In this document: positions 1-5,444 of the stretch, piece after piece
How the letters are laid out: each line of letters starts with the position of its first letter
Position numbering within the stretch: position 1 is the stretch's first letter
Assembly (NCBI GenBank): GCA_021793595.1
Contig: JAJYSL010000234.1
Coordinates: 1-6,797, forward strand
Direction of reading: 5' to 3'
Source: Acidobacteriota bacterium
GTDB taxonomy: Bacteria; Acidobacteriota; Terriglobia; Terriglobales; Acidobacteriaceae
Length of the DNA: 6,797 nt
Program-made: the position numbers and the translations under genes
The notes under the pieces: generated by a model
The model's database searches: none
What the model saw: the letters and a program-made list of their open reading frames with translations, nothing else
Told to the model about the DNA's origin: nothing

Positions 1-113
1 GATGGCACGGTCTTGAACACCTGCTGCATTGGTCCCAGTGGCGAAGACGACATCAATTCCGAGCCATGTGCTGCCACTACCGAAAGCGCGGTTCGCCGCT
101 GCCAACACTCTAT

Positions 114-125
114 CTACAACTGTAG
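114..125. promoter_or_regulatory. BlaI/MecI-like operator dyad
   Basis: CTACA-AC-TGTAG is a perfect 5-bp inverted repeat around a 2-base centre. The TACA-N2-TGTA core is the known recognition core of BlaI/MecI penicillinase repressors. No BlaI gene and no obvious downstream gene lie in the window, and the dyad overlaps the stop codon of the truncated gene, so chance is possible. Confidence 0.3.
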
Positions 126-884
126 TATTAACGCAGCTTTGAATAAGGCCTGCGACCACAACCCCTCCCGGTACGCCTTCCAGAAGCCGTCACCGCGATA
201 CGTTTGCAGCCATTCGACTCCAGTTTCCCCACCCTTGCGCCGCTCCACCATACACTGGATTGTTTCCAGAGCGTGAAAATCATAACTGGCGATGCCCCCG
301 TAACCGATCGAGATAGCCTCGCGGATGGATGTGCCCAGCGGCATCTCGACCGAGGGAACTCGCCAGGTGACTGCAAGGCTTGACCCTCCCTGAAGCGGAA
401 AGCCCAGTTCACGAGAGGTGTCGACCATCTGCTGACACCAGTCCCACTTCCACGAAAGCTCTTTATCGTTGAAGTAAGGAACGGATCGGCCGCTGTCGCG
501 GAACACCTGGGTGATCTGCTCGAAGAATTCGAAATGCGGATGCATCATGATCCCGGTGGGACTAAGAGGATACTCGCCGTGCTCGCCGACGACGACTACT
601 CCATCCACCGCTAGTTTGCTGGTGCCGCGGGTGACCGCCTCCGCTATGGTGGGATAGAGCTTCAACGAGGGATGTCGATCCAGCCGGTCCTCGAATACAT
701 CCCCCTCACCCTTTTGGTCGACGTACAGTGCGACCACATCCATTTGCGGGTGATGATACGTCCCTCCCCAGCCATAACCATCCAGAAACCGATCGACCAC
801 ATGTTGGGGATGCAAATACTTCCGATACGCAGTCACCACGGCCGCGAGCTGCGGACGTTTGGCAGATCTCAGATTTTGAGCCAT
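114..884 (-). CDS. Conserved uncharacterised protein, probably C-terminally truncated
   Basis: 256 residues from the ATG at 884. A TTG two codons upstream is also possible, but AAAGG lies about 6 bases before the ATG. The protein has no signal peptide or membrane segment. Its most conserved-looking stretches are DGYGWGGTYHHP near the N-terminus, KLAVDGVVVVGEHGEYP, HPHFEFFEQ, PYFNDKELSW and HALETIQCMVERRKGGETGV. I recognise these as a bacterial family (Acidobacteria and Planctomycetes, from memory) of unknown function whose members I recall as clearly longer, about 400 residues. The coding style stops abruptly at LFKAALILQL followed by TAG, so the last third appears to be missing. The gene starts 9 bases after the upstream exported RidA gene and in the same frame, so the two are almost certainly co-transcribed. 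The hydrophobic AVDGVVVVGEHG strand could belong to a Rossmann-like fold, but no NAD motif is clear. I assign no function. Confidence 0.75.
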   Translation of the reverse strand: MAQNLRSAKRPQLAAVVTAYRKYLHPQHVVDRFLDGYGWGGTYHHPQMDVVALYVDQKGEGDVFEDRLDRHPSLKLYPTIAEAVTRGTSKLAVDGVVVVGEHGEYPLSPTGIMMHPHFEFFEQITQVFRDSGRSVPYFNDKELSWKWDWCQQMVDTSRELGFPLQGGSSLAVTWRVPSVEMPLGTSIREAISIGYGGIASYDFHALETIQCMVERRKGGETGVEWLQTYRGDGFWKAYREGLWSQALFKAALILQL

Positions 885-893
885 GTCCAACCT

Positions 894-1388
894 TTAGATA
901 TAGGCGATGCAGTCGATTTCAAACAGCGGATTGTAAGGAATGCCGGCAGGTGCAATTACGGTGCGCGCCGGAGGAATGGGACCCCAGTTGCATGTTTTGT
1001 AAATCACGTTCATTCTGTCGTAGTCTTCAATATTCTTCAGGAAAACGCTCACCTTCAATACTTTTTGCAGCGATGAGCCTGCGGCAATCAGGTTCTTCTC
1101 CAGAGCGTCGATCGCGAACTTTGTATGCTCCTCAATCGTACCCGCCTTATGGTCGCCGACACTCGAGAAGAAGAGCAGGTTGCCGAAGGCCACTACGTTG
1201 GAAATAGGAACGGGTGGCGAGGGCGGCACAATTCCTGCCGGAAGTCTTTTCTCCATCCGTTCGGACGATTGCGAATCAGATGAATCCGGAAGGGCCGATG
1301 CCTTTTCAGGCAGCATCACCGCGCTGGTGGCGACCATCGCTACTTTTGCCGCCTTCTTCAGGAGACCTCTCCTCGATTGCTTTTCCAT
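894..1388 (-). CDS. Tat-exported RidA/YjgF-family protein
   Basis: 164 residues. I chose the ATG at 1388 because GGAAGGAG lies about 7 bases upstream and because it places a twin-arginine signal at the very N-terminus (SRRGLLKK at residues 5-12, a hydrophobic stretch AKVAMVATSAVML, then a likely cleavage after ASA at 30-32). A start at 1448 would add 20 residues and bury the signal. After a linker rich in Ser and Pro, the Rid domain spans about 55-164. It contains GNLLFFSSVG, the dimer-core helix ALEKNLIAAG, VSVFLKNIEDYDRMN and PARTVIAPAGIP. Arg142 and Glu157 are spaced exactly like Arg105 and Glu120 of E. coli RidA, so imine deaminase activity (2-iminoacid to 2-ketoacid plus ammonia) is plausible. 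RidA proteins are normally cytosolic, so the export signal is unusual. The gene heads a likely two-gene operon with the protein at 114-884 and is divergent from the M19 dipeptidase. Confidence 0.88.
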   Translation of the reverse strand: MEKQSRRGLLKKAAKVAMVATSAVMLPEKASALPDSSDSQSSERMEKRLPAGIVPPSPPVPISNVVAFGNLLFFSSVGDHKAGTIEEHTKFAIDALEKNLIAAGSSLQKVLKVSVFLKNIEDYDRMNVIYKTCNWGPIPPARTVIAPAGIPYNPLFEIDCIAYI

Positions 1389-1664
1389 TTTTGCTACTCC
1401 TTCCCCGAGTTGATGTTTCGCAAGCCAGTGTAGCAAGGCGAATGACAAATGCTTTTATAAACTGCCCGGCAGAAGTCATCTATCCGAAGAAAATCTCGCA
1501 CGATCCGTCGTACTCAACTCGAGGCCACTACCTACATTGGAAATCGACACGTGCAATCGAGAATATTTCTGGATTGCTTTGATGGGTGGGCGTGGCTGGA
1601 GCGGCTGCTATCATCATCCGCAGATGGATGGGATTGCGCTATCTGTCGCTTTCTGGAGGAGCTG
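1389..1664. promoter_or_regulatory. Divergent intergenic region between RidA and M19 genes
   Basis: 276 bases with no coding signal separate two genes reading outward, so both promoters should lie here. The only AT-rich core is TTTTATAAA near 1453-1461, which could serve as a -10 element on either strand, but I see no good -35 partner. The Shine-Dalgarno sequences at the two ends (GGAAGGAG on the minus strand, GGAGGAG on the plus strand) are clear. Confidence 0.4.
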
Positions 1665-2921
1665 ATGCTGACTCGCCGCCGATTCCTCGGCTATTCTGCG
1701 CTGGCAACCGCTGCGCTGCGCCCCGCTCTCCTGGCCGAATCCCTGTTACTGGGTTCCGGCGCTGATCAGCCCGCTCCCCATATCTCCGCACGCGCCTGGG
1801 AGGTCCAGAGACGCACGTTTGTGTTCGACGGCCATGTACATGCGTTAGACCGCGAGTTCTACCATGGCGGCAGCATGGGCACCCGCACGACTGAGGGCCA
1901 ATGGGATTTGACGCGCGCCAGGGAAGGCGGCGTTGGCGCGTTCTTCCTGTCGGTTTTCGTTCCCGAGGAATACTATCCCGGTCGGTTCGAGACCAAGCAG
2001 GCTTTTCGTCGGATCGATCACGCGCTGCAACAGTTGGAGATGAACCGCGATCAGGTGGAGCTGGCGCTGAACGCCGACGACATCAGGCGCATCCGTGCCA
2101 AGGGCAAGATGGCTGCGGTACTCGATATTGAAGGCAGCTACGATCTGGATGGGGATGTAGGCGTCCTGCGCGATCTCCACCGACTAGGACTGCGTTCCGC
2201 ACAGCTTTCCGCGCACAACTGGGACCAGAACTATGCGGATTCCTGCTGCTCGCCGCCCAAATGGGGTGGTCTCACCGCCCACGGTCGCGATGTCATCCGC
2301 GAAATGAATCGACTGGGCATGGTGATCAATGTGTCCCATTCTTCCGACGAAACGACTTCCCAGGCGATCGACGTCAGCGATGGGCCCATCATCGCCACGC
2401 ATCAGGGCCTGCGCAGCATCAACGACATCCCCAGAAATATGCCGGACTGGCTGCTGAAAAAGATGGCGGCCAAGGGCGGCATCATCGGCTTCCAGATCGG
2501 CAGCGAGTTTAACTACCCCAAAGAGTACGCTTGGGTCACCGCCCACAAGCACAAGACCTTCTGGGACACGGCCAACATTCCCGAGGAGGTGAAGGGCAAA
2601 ACAATCTATGAGATAGACAGGCTGGTGGCGCCGCAGTTTCCGATGCCGGGCGCACAAGTACCGGACTCTGTCATGATGTCGGTTGACGACTGGGTGGCGG
2701 TAGTAGACAAAGCTATCCAGTTGGTGGGTGAAGATCATGTAGCCTTCGGGTCCGACTTCGATGGCGGTCCAACCCTGGCGCGCGGTATGCGCGATGTCCG
2801 CGATCTCCCCATGATCACCGATGCCATGTTGCGCCGCGGCTACTCGGAAGAGCGCATCGACAAGTTCTGGAGTGGCAACCTGCTTCGCTTCTTTGGCCAA
2901 GTTACACAGAAACGGGCCTGA
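1665..2921 (+). CDS. Tat-exported M19 (renal dipeptidase-family) peptidase
   Basis: 418 residues. The ATG at 1665 is preceded by GGAGGAG 4-5 bases away and opens directly with a twin-arginine motif (TRRRFLG, residues 3-9) and a hydrophobic segment to about residue 30. The longer frame from 1551 would hide this signal. The body is a TIM-barrel peptidase of family M19 (membrane/renal dipeptidase), which hydrolyses dipeptides, including D-residue and dehydro-dipeptides, with a binuclear zinc centre. Metal-ligand positions seen: His57 and His59 in DGHVH (the second is usually Asp in the family), Glu156 in LDIEG, His225 in NVSHSSD, His246 in IATHQGL and Asp364 in GSDFDG. AHNW (183-186) and the C-terminal GNLLR helix are also family features. 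Length is normal and the frame is intact. The enzyme should act in the periplasm or outside the cell. It is divergent from one exported RidA and convergent with another. Substrate is unproven; a lipid or amide substrate cannot be excluded. Confidence 0.93.
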   Translation: MLTRRRFLGYSALATAALRPALLAESLLLGSGADQPAPHISARAWEVQRRTFVFDGHVHALDREFYHGGSMGTRTTEGQWDLTRAREGGVGAFFLSVFVPEEYYPGRFETKQAFRRIDHALQQLEMNRDQVELALNADDIRRIRAKGKMAAVLDIEGSYDLDGDVGVLRDLHRLGLRSAQLSAHNWDQNYADSCCSPPKWGGLTAHGRDVIREMNRLGMVINVSHSSDETTSQAIDVSDGPIIATHQGLRSINDIPRNMPDWLLKKMAAKGGIIGFQIGSEFNYPKEYAWVTAHKHKTFWDTANIPEEVKGKTIYEIDRLVAPQFPMPGAQVPDSVMMSVDDWVAVVDKAIQLVGEDHVAFGSDFDGGPTLARGMRDVRDLPMITDAMLRRGYSEERIDKFWSGNLLRFFGQVTQKRA

Positions 2922-2934
2922 ACCGTTAAGTTCA

Positions 2935-2961
2935 GGAGCAGACAGGTTCCGGTTCTGCTCC
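2935..2961. terminator. Hairpin after the M19 gene
   Basis: GGAGCAGA at 2935-2942 pairs perfectly with TCTGCTCC at 2954-2961 around an 11-base loop, 14 bases after the M19 stop. No T-run follows on either strand, so it is not a textbook intrinsic terminator. It may act as a 3'-end stabiliser or a Rho-assisted stop. Confidence 0.4.
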
Positions 2962-2991
2962 GCAGCGAAGTTCCAGCGCATTGCGTACTGA

Positions 2992-3019
2992 AGGCGGTCC
3001 CGCCGAAGCGGTGCCGCCT
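2992..3019. terminator. Strong GC-rich hairpin between convergent genes
   Basis: Two 12-base arms (AGGCGGTCCCGC and GCGGTGCCGCCT) pair around the loop CGAA with one wobble and one mismatch. It lies between the 3' ends of the convergent M19 and RidA genes, a natural place for a bidirectional terminator. As with the neighbouring hairpin there is no T-tract. Confidence 0.45.
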
Positions 3020-3075
3020 CCCAGCACGCGTTATCGTGGGCTCAACACCCCATCTTCGACTACGGAACGTGAGCG

Positions 3076-3528
3076 TTACTGCTTAACTGCGATAGCAGAG
3101 ATCTCTATTTTCGCACCACCAATCAAGCCGGCAACCTGGACCGTAGCACGCGCTGGTTTTGGATCGGGCATGAGCTTTTTGTACACTTCATTCATTTTTG
3201 CGACATCGTTGACATCGGTCACATAGACGGTTACCGAAACGAGATCCGTCATTTTGAAGCCAGCCTCTTCCACCACCTTTTTCACCGCCGCGATCGCATT
3301 CGTGGTTTGCGTAGTTATGTCGGTACTTGTCACATTGCCATGTGAATCAGGACCTTGCTGTCCTGCAACATACAGAGTGTTACCCGCCACAAAGCCATCA
3401 CTAAATGGCATGCCTTTGGTAAAACCTACGGCCTTGTTTTGTGCAGAAGCACTGCCCAGGGCCACGAGAGCCATAACTGAGGTGGCCAATAGGCACCGTT
3501 GTGCTATTTCCAAGGGTCTTTTTTTCAT
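3076..3528 (-). CDS. Sec-exported RidA/YjgF-family protein
   Basis: 150 residues. The ATG at 3528 has AGGAGAG about 5 bases upstream and starts a classical Sec signal peptide: positive MKKR, hydrophobic core about 12-25 (CLLATSVMALVALG), cleavage after ASA at residue 29. A start at 3600 would add 24 residues before the signal and is unlikely. The mature part is a compact Rid domain: GNTLYVAGQQG, a helix around AIAAVKKVVEEAG, VTVYVTDVNDVAKMNEVY, KPARATVQV and KIEISAIAV. Arg127 and Glu142 match the catalytic Arg105/Glu120 pair of E. coli RidA in spacing, so it should be an active imine hydrolase. It is only distantly like the Tat-exported RidA at 894-1388, so this is not a recent duplication. 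It converges on the M19 gene and has its own upstream region, so it is probably transcribed separately. Confidence 0.9.
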   Translation of the reverse strand: MKKRPLEIAQRCLLATSVMALVALGSASAQNKAVGFTKGMPFSDGFVAGNTLYVAGQQGPDSHGNVTSTDITTQTTNAIAAVKKVVEEAGFKMTDLVSVTVYVTDVNDVAKMNEVYKKLMPDPKPARATVQVAGLIGGAKIEISAIAVKQ

Positions 3529-3558
3529 CGCCTCTCCTGTAAAACTGATGATCTTCTG

Positions 3559-3595
3559 ATTGTAAGTGCCGTCGATGTTCTGAAAATGTATTTTC
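3559..3595 (-). promoter_or_regulatory. Candidate promoter/operator for the Sec-exported RidA gene
   Basis: On the minus strand TACAAT (plus-strand 3559-3564) is a good -10 hexamer 30 bases before the start codon. Around the expected -35 position lies a perfect 14-base dyad, GAAAAT-GT-ATTTTC (3582-3595), which looks like a repressor or activator site. The -35 hexamer itself is weak, which would fit activation. This is pattern-based only. Confidence 0.35.
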
Positions 3596-3964
3596 CTCAA
3601 CCTCCGCCGAGCGTCTCAAATTGATCGGAGCTTGTAATGAAGACGAACTACGCCGTTTCTTAGATCAAGTTCGATCTCGATCAGGATATACAATCGTCAG
3701 GCAGTCCAGTTGCGCAAGCCGAGTGCACCTGGCTGCAGTGGACTTGTGAACGTTGTAACACCTCATGGAATCACAAGACCTCGCAGAGGGTAGTGAGATA
3801 TACTCACCTTTCTGAATCGCATGAACTGGCGGCCACCGAGCAGCTATGCGAGACTGAGAGAAGCAACCGGCACCAGAACCGGCATCAGCTCTGATGTGCC
3901 ATTTGATGACTGAAGAGGCGAGACCCAATTAAGTTGCTCTCTTTCAGTCGCTTATTTTGCGTTC
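3596..3964. other. Intergenic stretch without a convincing gene
   Basis: Nearly 370 bases with no frame that has a Shine-Dalgarno sequence, a sensible composition or a recognisable product. An 87-codon frame on the minus strand (3665-3928) is low-complexity in character and unlike any family I know. A short dyad GTGAG-ATATA-CTCAC lies near 3788-3803. It is probably decayed or regulatory DNA leading up to the broken tRNA. Confidence 0.5.
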
Positions 3965-4004
3965 GGGCCTGTAGCTCAACGGTTAGAGCAGAGGACTCAT
4001 AATC
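3965..4004 (+). pseudogene. 5' half of a tRNA with CAU anticodon (tRNA-Ile2 or tRNA-Met)
   Basis: The acceptor 5' strand GGGCCTG, linker TA, D-arm GCTC/GAGC with a GG-containing loop, anticodon stem GAGGA and loop CTCATAA (anticodon CAT at 3998-4000) are all in place. Only the first two bases of the 3' anticodon strand (TC) follow before the pattern is lost. The variable loop, T-arm with GGTTCGA and full acceptor 3' strand are absent. A CAGGC at 4011-4015 could pair with the acceptor strand but is too close for a working tRNA. The ACTCATAATC stretch resembles tRNA-Ile2 (lysidine type) of E. coli. It is most simply the remnant of integration into, or deletion through, a tRNA gene. Confidence 0.75.
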
Positions 4005-4131
4005 GAAAAACAGGCGATACGCACCCAGCTGTACGGAGACGCACCATAAAGAAAAAGATACCCTTTTCAGCGACTTGCAAGAGTTCCAATCTCGCACAGA
4101 CACGCATCCGTTACCTCTGATTTGCAAAGCC

Positions 4132-4154
4132 AAGTGACACCAGAAGTGACACCA
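4132..4154. repeat. Tandem 11-base repeat, period 12
   Basis: AAGTGACACCA occurs at 4132-4142 and again at 4144-4154. The period of 12 is a multiple of three. On the plus strand the frame starting at 4050 reads it as VTPEVTP and stays open to a TGA at about 4225, but that frame has no start codon region and may be chance or a decayed gene end. Confidence 0.6.
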
Positions 4155-4238
4155 AGAACGCTATTGCAATCCGAGCCTTGGACCCACAGGACGAAGTTCA
4201 TGTCTCCTCCCGAGACTCTGGGTTGACTTCATGGCTTC

Positions 4239-4715
4239 TCACCAATTTCCGACGTAGTGGTATTTGATTTTTCGCAGTTTTCCGTCAAGCTGCGGCACAC
4301 TCATCCATACCGTGTCCCCGTCAATTTTGGCGGTATAAGCGCCTGGCAATAGTTCATCGCAACGGCGATTTCCTTTTTGGCACCAAAGGGTGATATGCCT
4401 TCCGTCAGGCATCTTGGCCCGGACGTATTCTTCGATCACAGATGAATGAAGGAAACGGGGTCCGGTGACAGGTGTGGATGTAGTAGTGCAATTTTCCGTT
4501 CCATTCGCGACCGCTTCGTTGCTGCTGCCATTGGCAACTGCCGTCCCGTTGCAAGTTGTCTTGGCAGTTCCAGGCATTCCCGGTAGGTAGATGGAAGTTG
4601 GTTTTACATTAGAAACCGTATCGACAACCTGAATGATTACTGGCGGACTATGTTTGGCTTCACTGTTCGCGGAAAACAGCAAGAACCCGCCCAAGGCAAC
4701 GGCAATGTAGCGCAT
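4239..4715 (-). CDS. Small secreted protein of unknown function
   Basis: 158 residues from the ATG at 4715, which has GGAGGA 8 bases upstream and begins a Sec signal peptide (MRYIAVALGGFLLFS, cleavage probably after SEA at residue 20). The frame extends upstream to 4904, but that would place 63 non-signal residues first and overlap the divergent regulator. The mature protein has a Gly/Asn/Thr-rich low-complexity region with two AVANG units (59-63, 68-72) bracketed by Cys55 and Cys76. A C-terminal part follows with DGRHITLWCQKGNRRC (Cys112, Cys119) and GDTVWMSVPQLDGKLRKIKYHYVG. The DGR..L.C / DG.....Y layout resembles small secreted proteins I recall from Acidobacteria, without known function. 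The four Cys could form two disulfides. It is divergent from the XRE regulator across 121 bases, so control by that regulator is possible but unproven. Confidence 0.8.
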   Translation of the reverse strand: MRYIAVALGGFLLFSANSEAKHSPPVIIQVVDTVSNVKPTSIYLPGMPGTAKTTCNGTAVANGSSNEAVANGTENCTTTSTPVTGPRFLHSSVIEEYVRAKMPDGRHITLWCQKGNRRCDELLPGAYTAKIDGDTVWMSVPQLDGKLRKIKYHYVGNW

Positions 4716-4779
4716 GGAAAATCCTCCAATAGGTGTGGGCACCTGAAAGAAGCTATGATTCCTTACGATAAATGGAAAT

Positions 4780-4810
4780 TTGTGAATACTATAGTCGGTC
4801 GCACTATAGG
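4780..4810 (+). promoter_or_regulatory. Candidate promoter with repeated ACTATAG elements
   Basis: In the divergent region before the XRE gene, ACTATAG occurs at 4788-4794 and 4803-4809, 15 bases apart start to start. TTGTGA at 4780-4785 could be a -35 with a -10 in the second copy. The direct repeat could also be a regulator binding site shared by both divergent genes. Confidence 0.3.
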
Positions 4811-4836
4811 CGACAAGCAAATAATGCTGGAGAGGT

Positions 4837-5406
4837 ATGCCTCGTGGCACTCCCAGCGACCAACAGCGCCCGCTCAAAACGCCGGAAGAGGCGTTTTGGT
4901 ACATTCTTCGTGCTGTTCGTAACAGTCGCTCGATGTCGCAAGAAGCTTTGGCGTTTGACGGGGGCTATCACCGGACCTACATTGACCAGCTTGAACGCGG
5001 CGAAAAAAGTCCATCTCTGAGAACAGTTTTCAATCTGGCAATGGCGTGTCGGGTCATTACACAAGGTGCATGGATGCAGATGAAGCAACCAGTATGGGAA
5101 GGGATGCCAGTTCTCGATGTGCGTACGCTGTCGCCCAAGCAAGTGAACATGCTTGCATCTGTGTATGACTCCCTATCAAACAACGAGTTGCAGGCTCTTT
5201 CTAACCTTAAGTCCGACTCCGTGCGCGGAGAAATCGATCAATCTCTCTGTAAGGTTCTTTCGATTCCCGATGTGCGTTTTATTCGCGAGCTTCTGGACAG
5301 AGAACCGGGCTTGAACGCCAGAGATATTGCGCCACGCGCAGAACAAGGTCCGAATGAGCTGGACAATGAAGATTTAGAAGAAATGTCTGGTGCTTCTCTA
5401 TTTTGA
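4837..5406 (+). CDS. XRE-family helix-turn-helix regulator with C-terminal extension
   Basis: 189 residues. The ATG at 4837 is preceded by GGAGAGG, rather close (about 4 bases from GGAG), but no better start exists downstream before the DNA-binding domain. Residues about 18-72 form a Cro/C1-type HTH: AFWYILRAVRNSRSMSQEAL, recognition region GGYHRTYIDQLERGEKSPS, then LRTVFNLAMAC. The remaining 110 residues (90-189) match no domain I know; they are helical in character and acidic toward the end (NELDNEDLEEMSG), as in regulators with protein-protein contact tails. It has no signal or membrane segment, so it is cytoplasmic. It is divergent from the secreted protein and convergent with the serine recombinase, 38 bases between stops. 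It could be a stand-alone regulator or part of the mobile unit. Confidence 0.85.
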   Translation: MPRGTPSDQQRPLKTPEEAFWYILRAVRNSRSMSQEALAFDGGYHRTYIDQLERGEKSPSLRTVFNLAMACRVITQGAWMQMKQPVWEGMPVLDVRTLSPKQVNMLASVYDSLSNNELQALSNLKSDSVRGEIDQSLCKVLSIPDVRFIRELLDREPGLNARDIAPRAEQGPNELDNEDLEEMSGASLF

Positions 5407-5444
5407 ATAGTCTCATGATGTCGCGATTCGAAGAGAAGTCAGAG

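Noticed and set aside
13..276. 87-codon plus-strand frame at the left edge
   Set aside because: It lies opposite the conserved minus-strand gene, is rich in Cys, Ser and His, and has no ribosome binding site.
672..1207. Two plus-strand frames of 134 and 159 codons across the RidA operon
   Set aside because: Both span the junction of two well-supported minus-strand genes and show no recognisable domain.
2184..2981. 265-codon minus-strand frame opposite the M19 gene
   Set aside because: It is the antisense of a clear M19 peptidase with all but one canonical metal ligand; composition (many His, Arg, Val) is typical of an antisense shadow.
3965..4020. Intact but unusual minimal tRNA lacking the T-arm
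   Set aside because: CAGGC at 4011-4015 can pair with the acceptor strand, but the 3' anticodon strand is also destroyed; bacterial tRNAs of this form are not known.
3885..4133. 82-codon minus-strand frame over the tRNA remnant
   Set aside because: It runs antisense through tRNA sequence and has no ribosome binding site or family resemblance.
4804..5142. 112-codon minus-strand frame opposite the XRE regulator
   Set aside because: Rich in Cys, His and Arg and antisense to a clear HTH domain.
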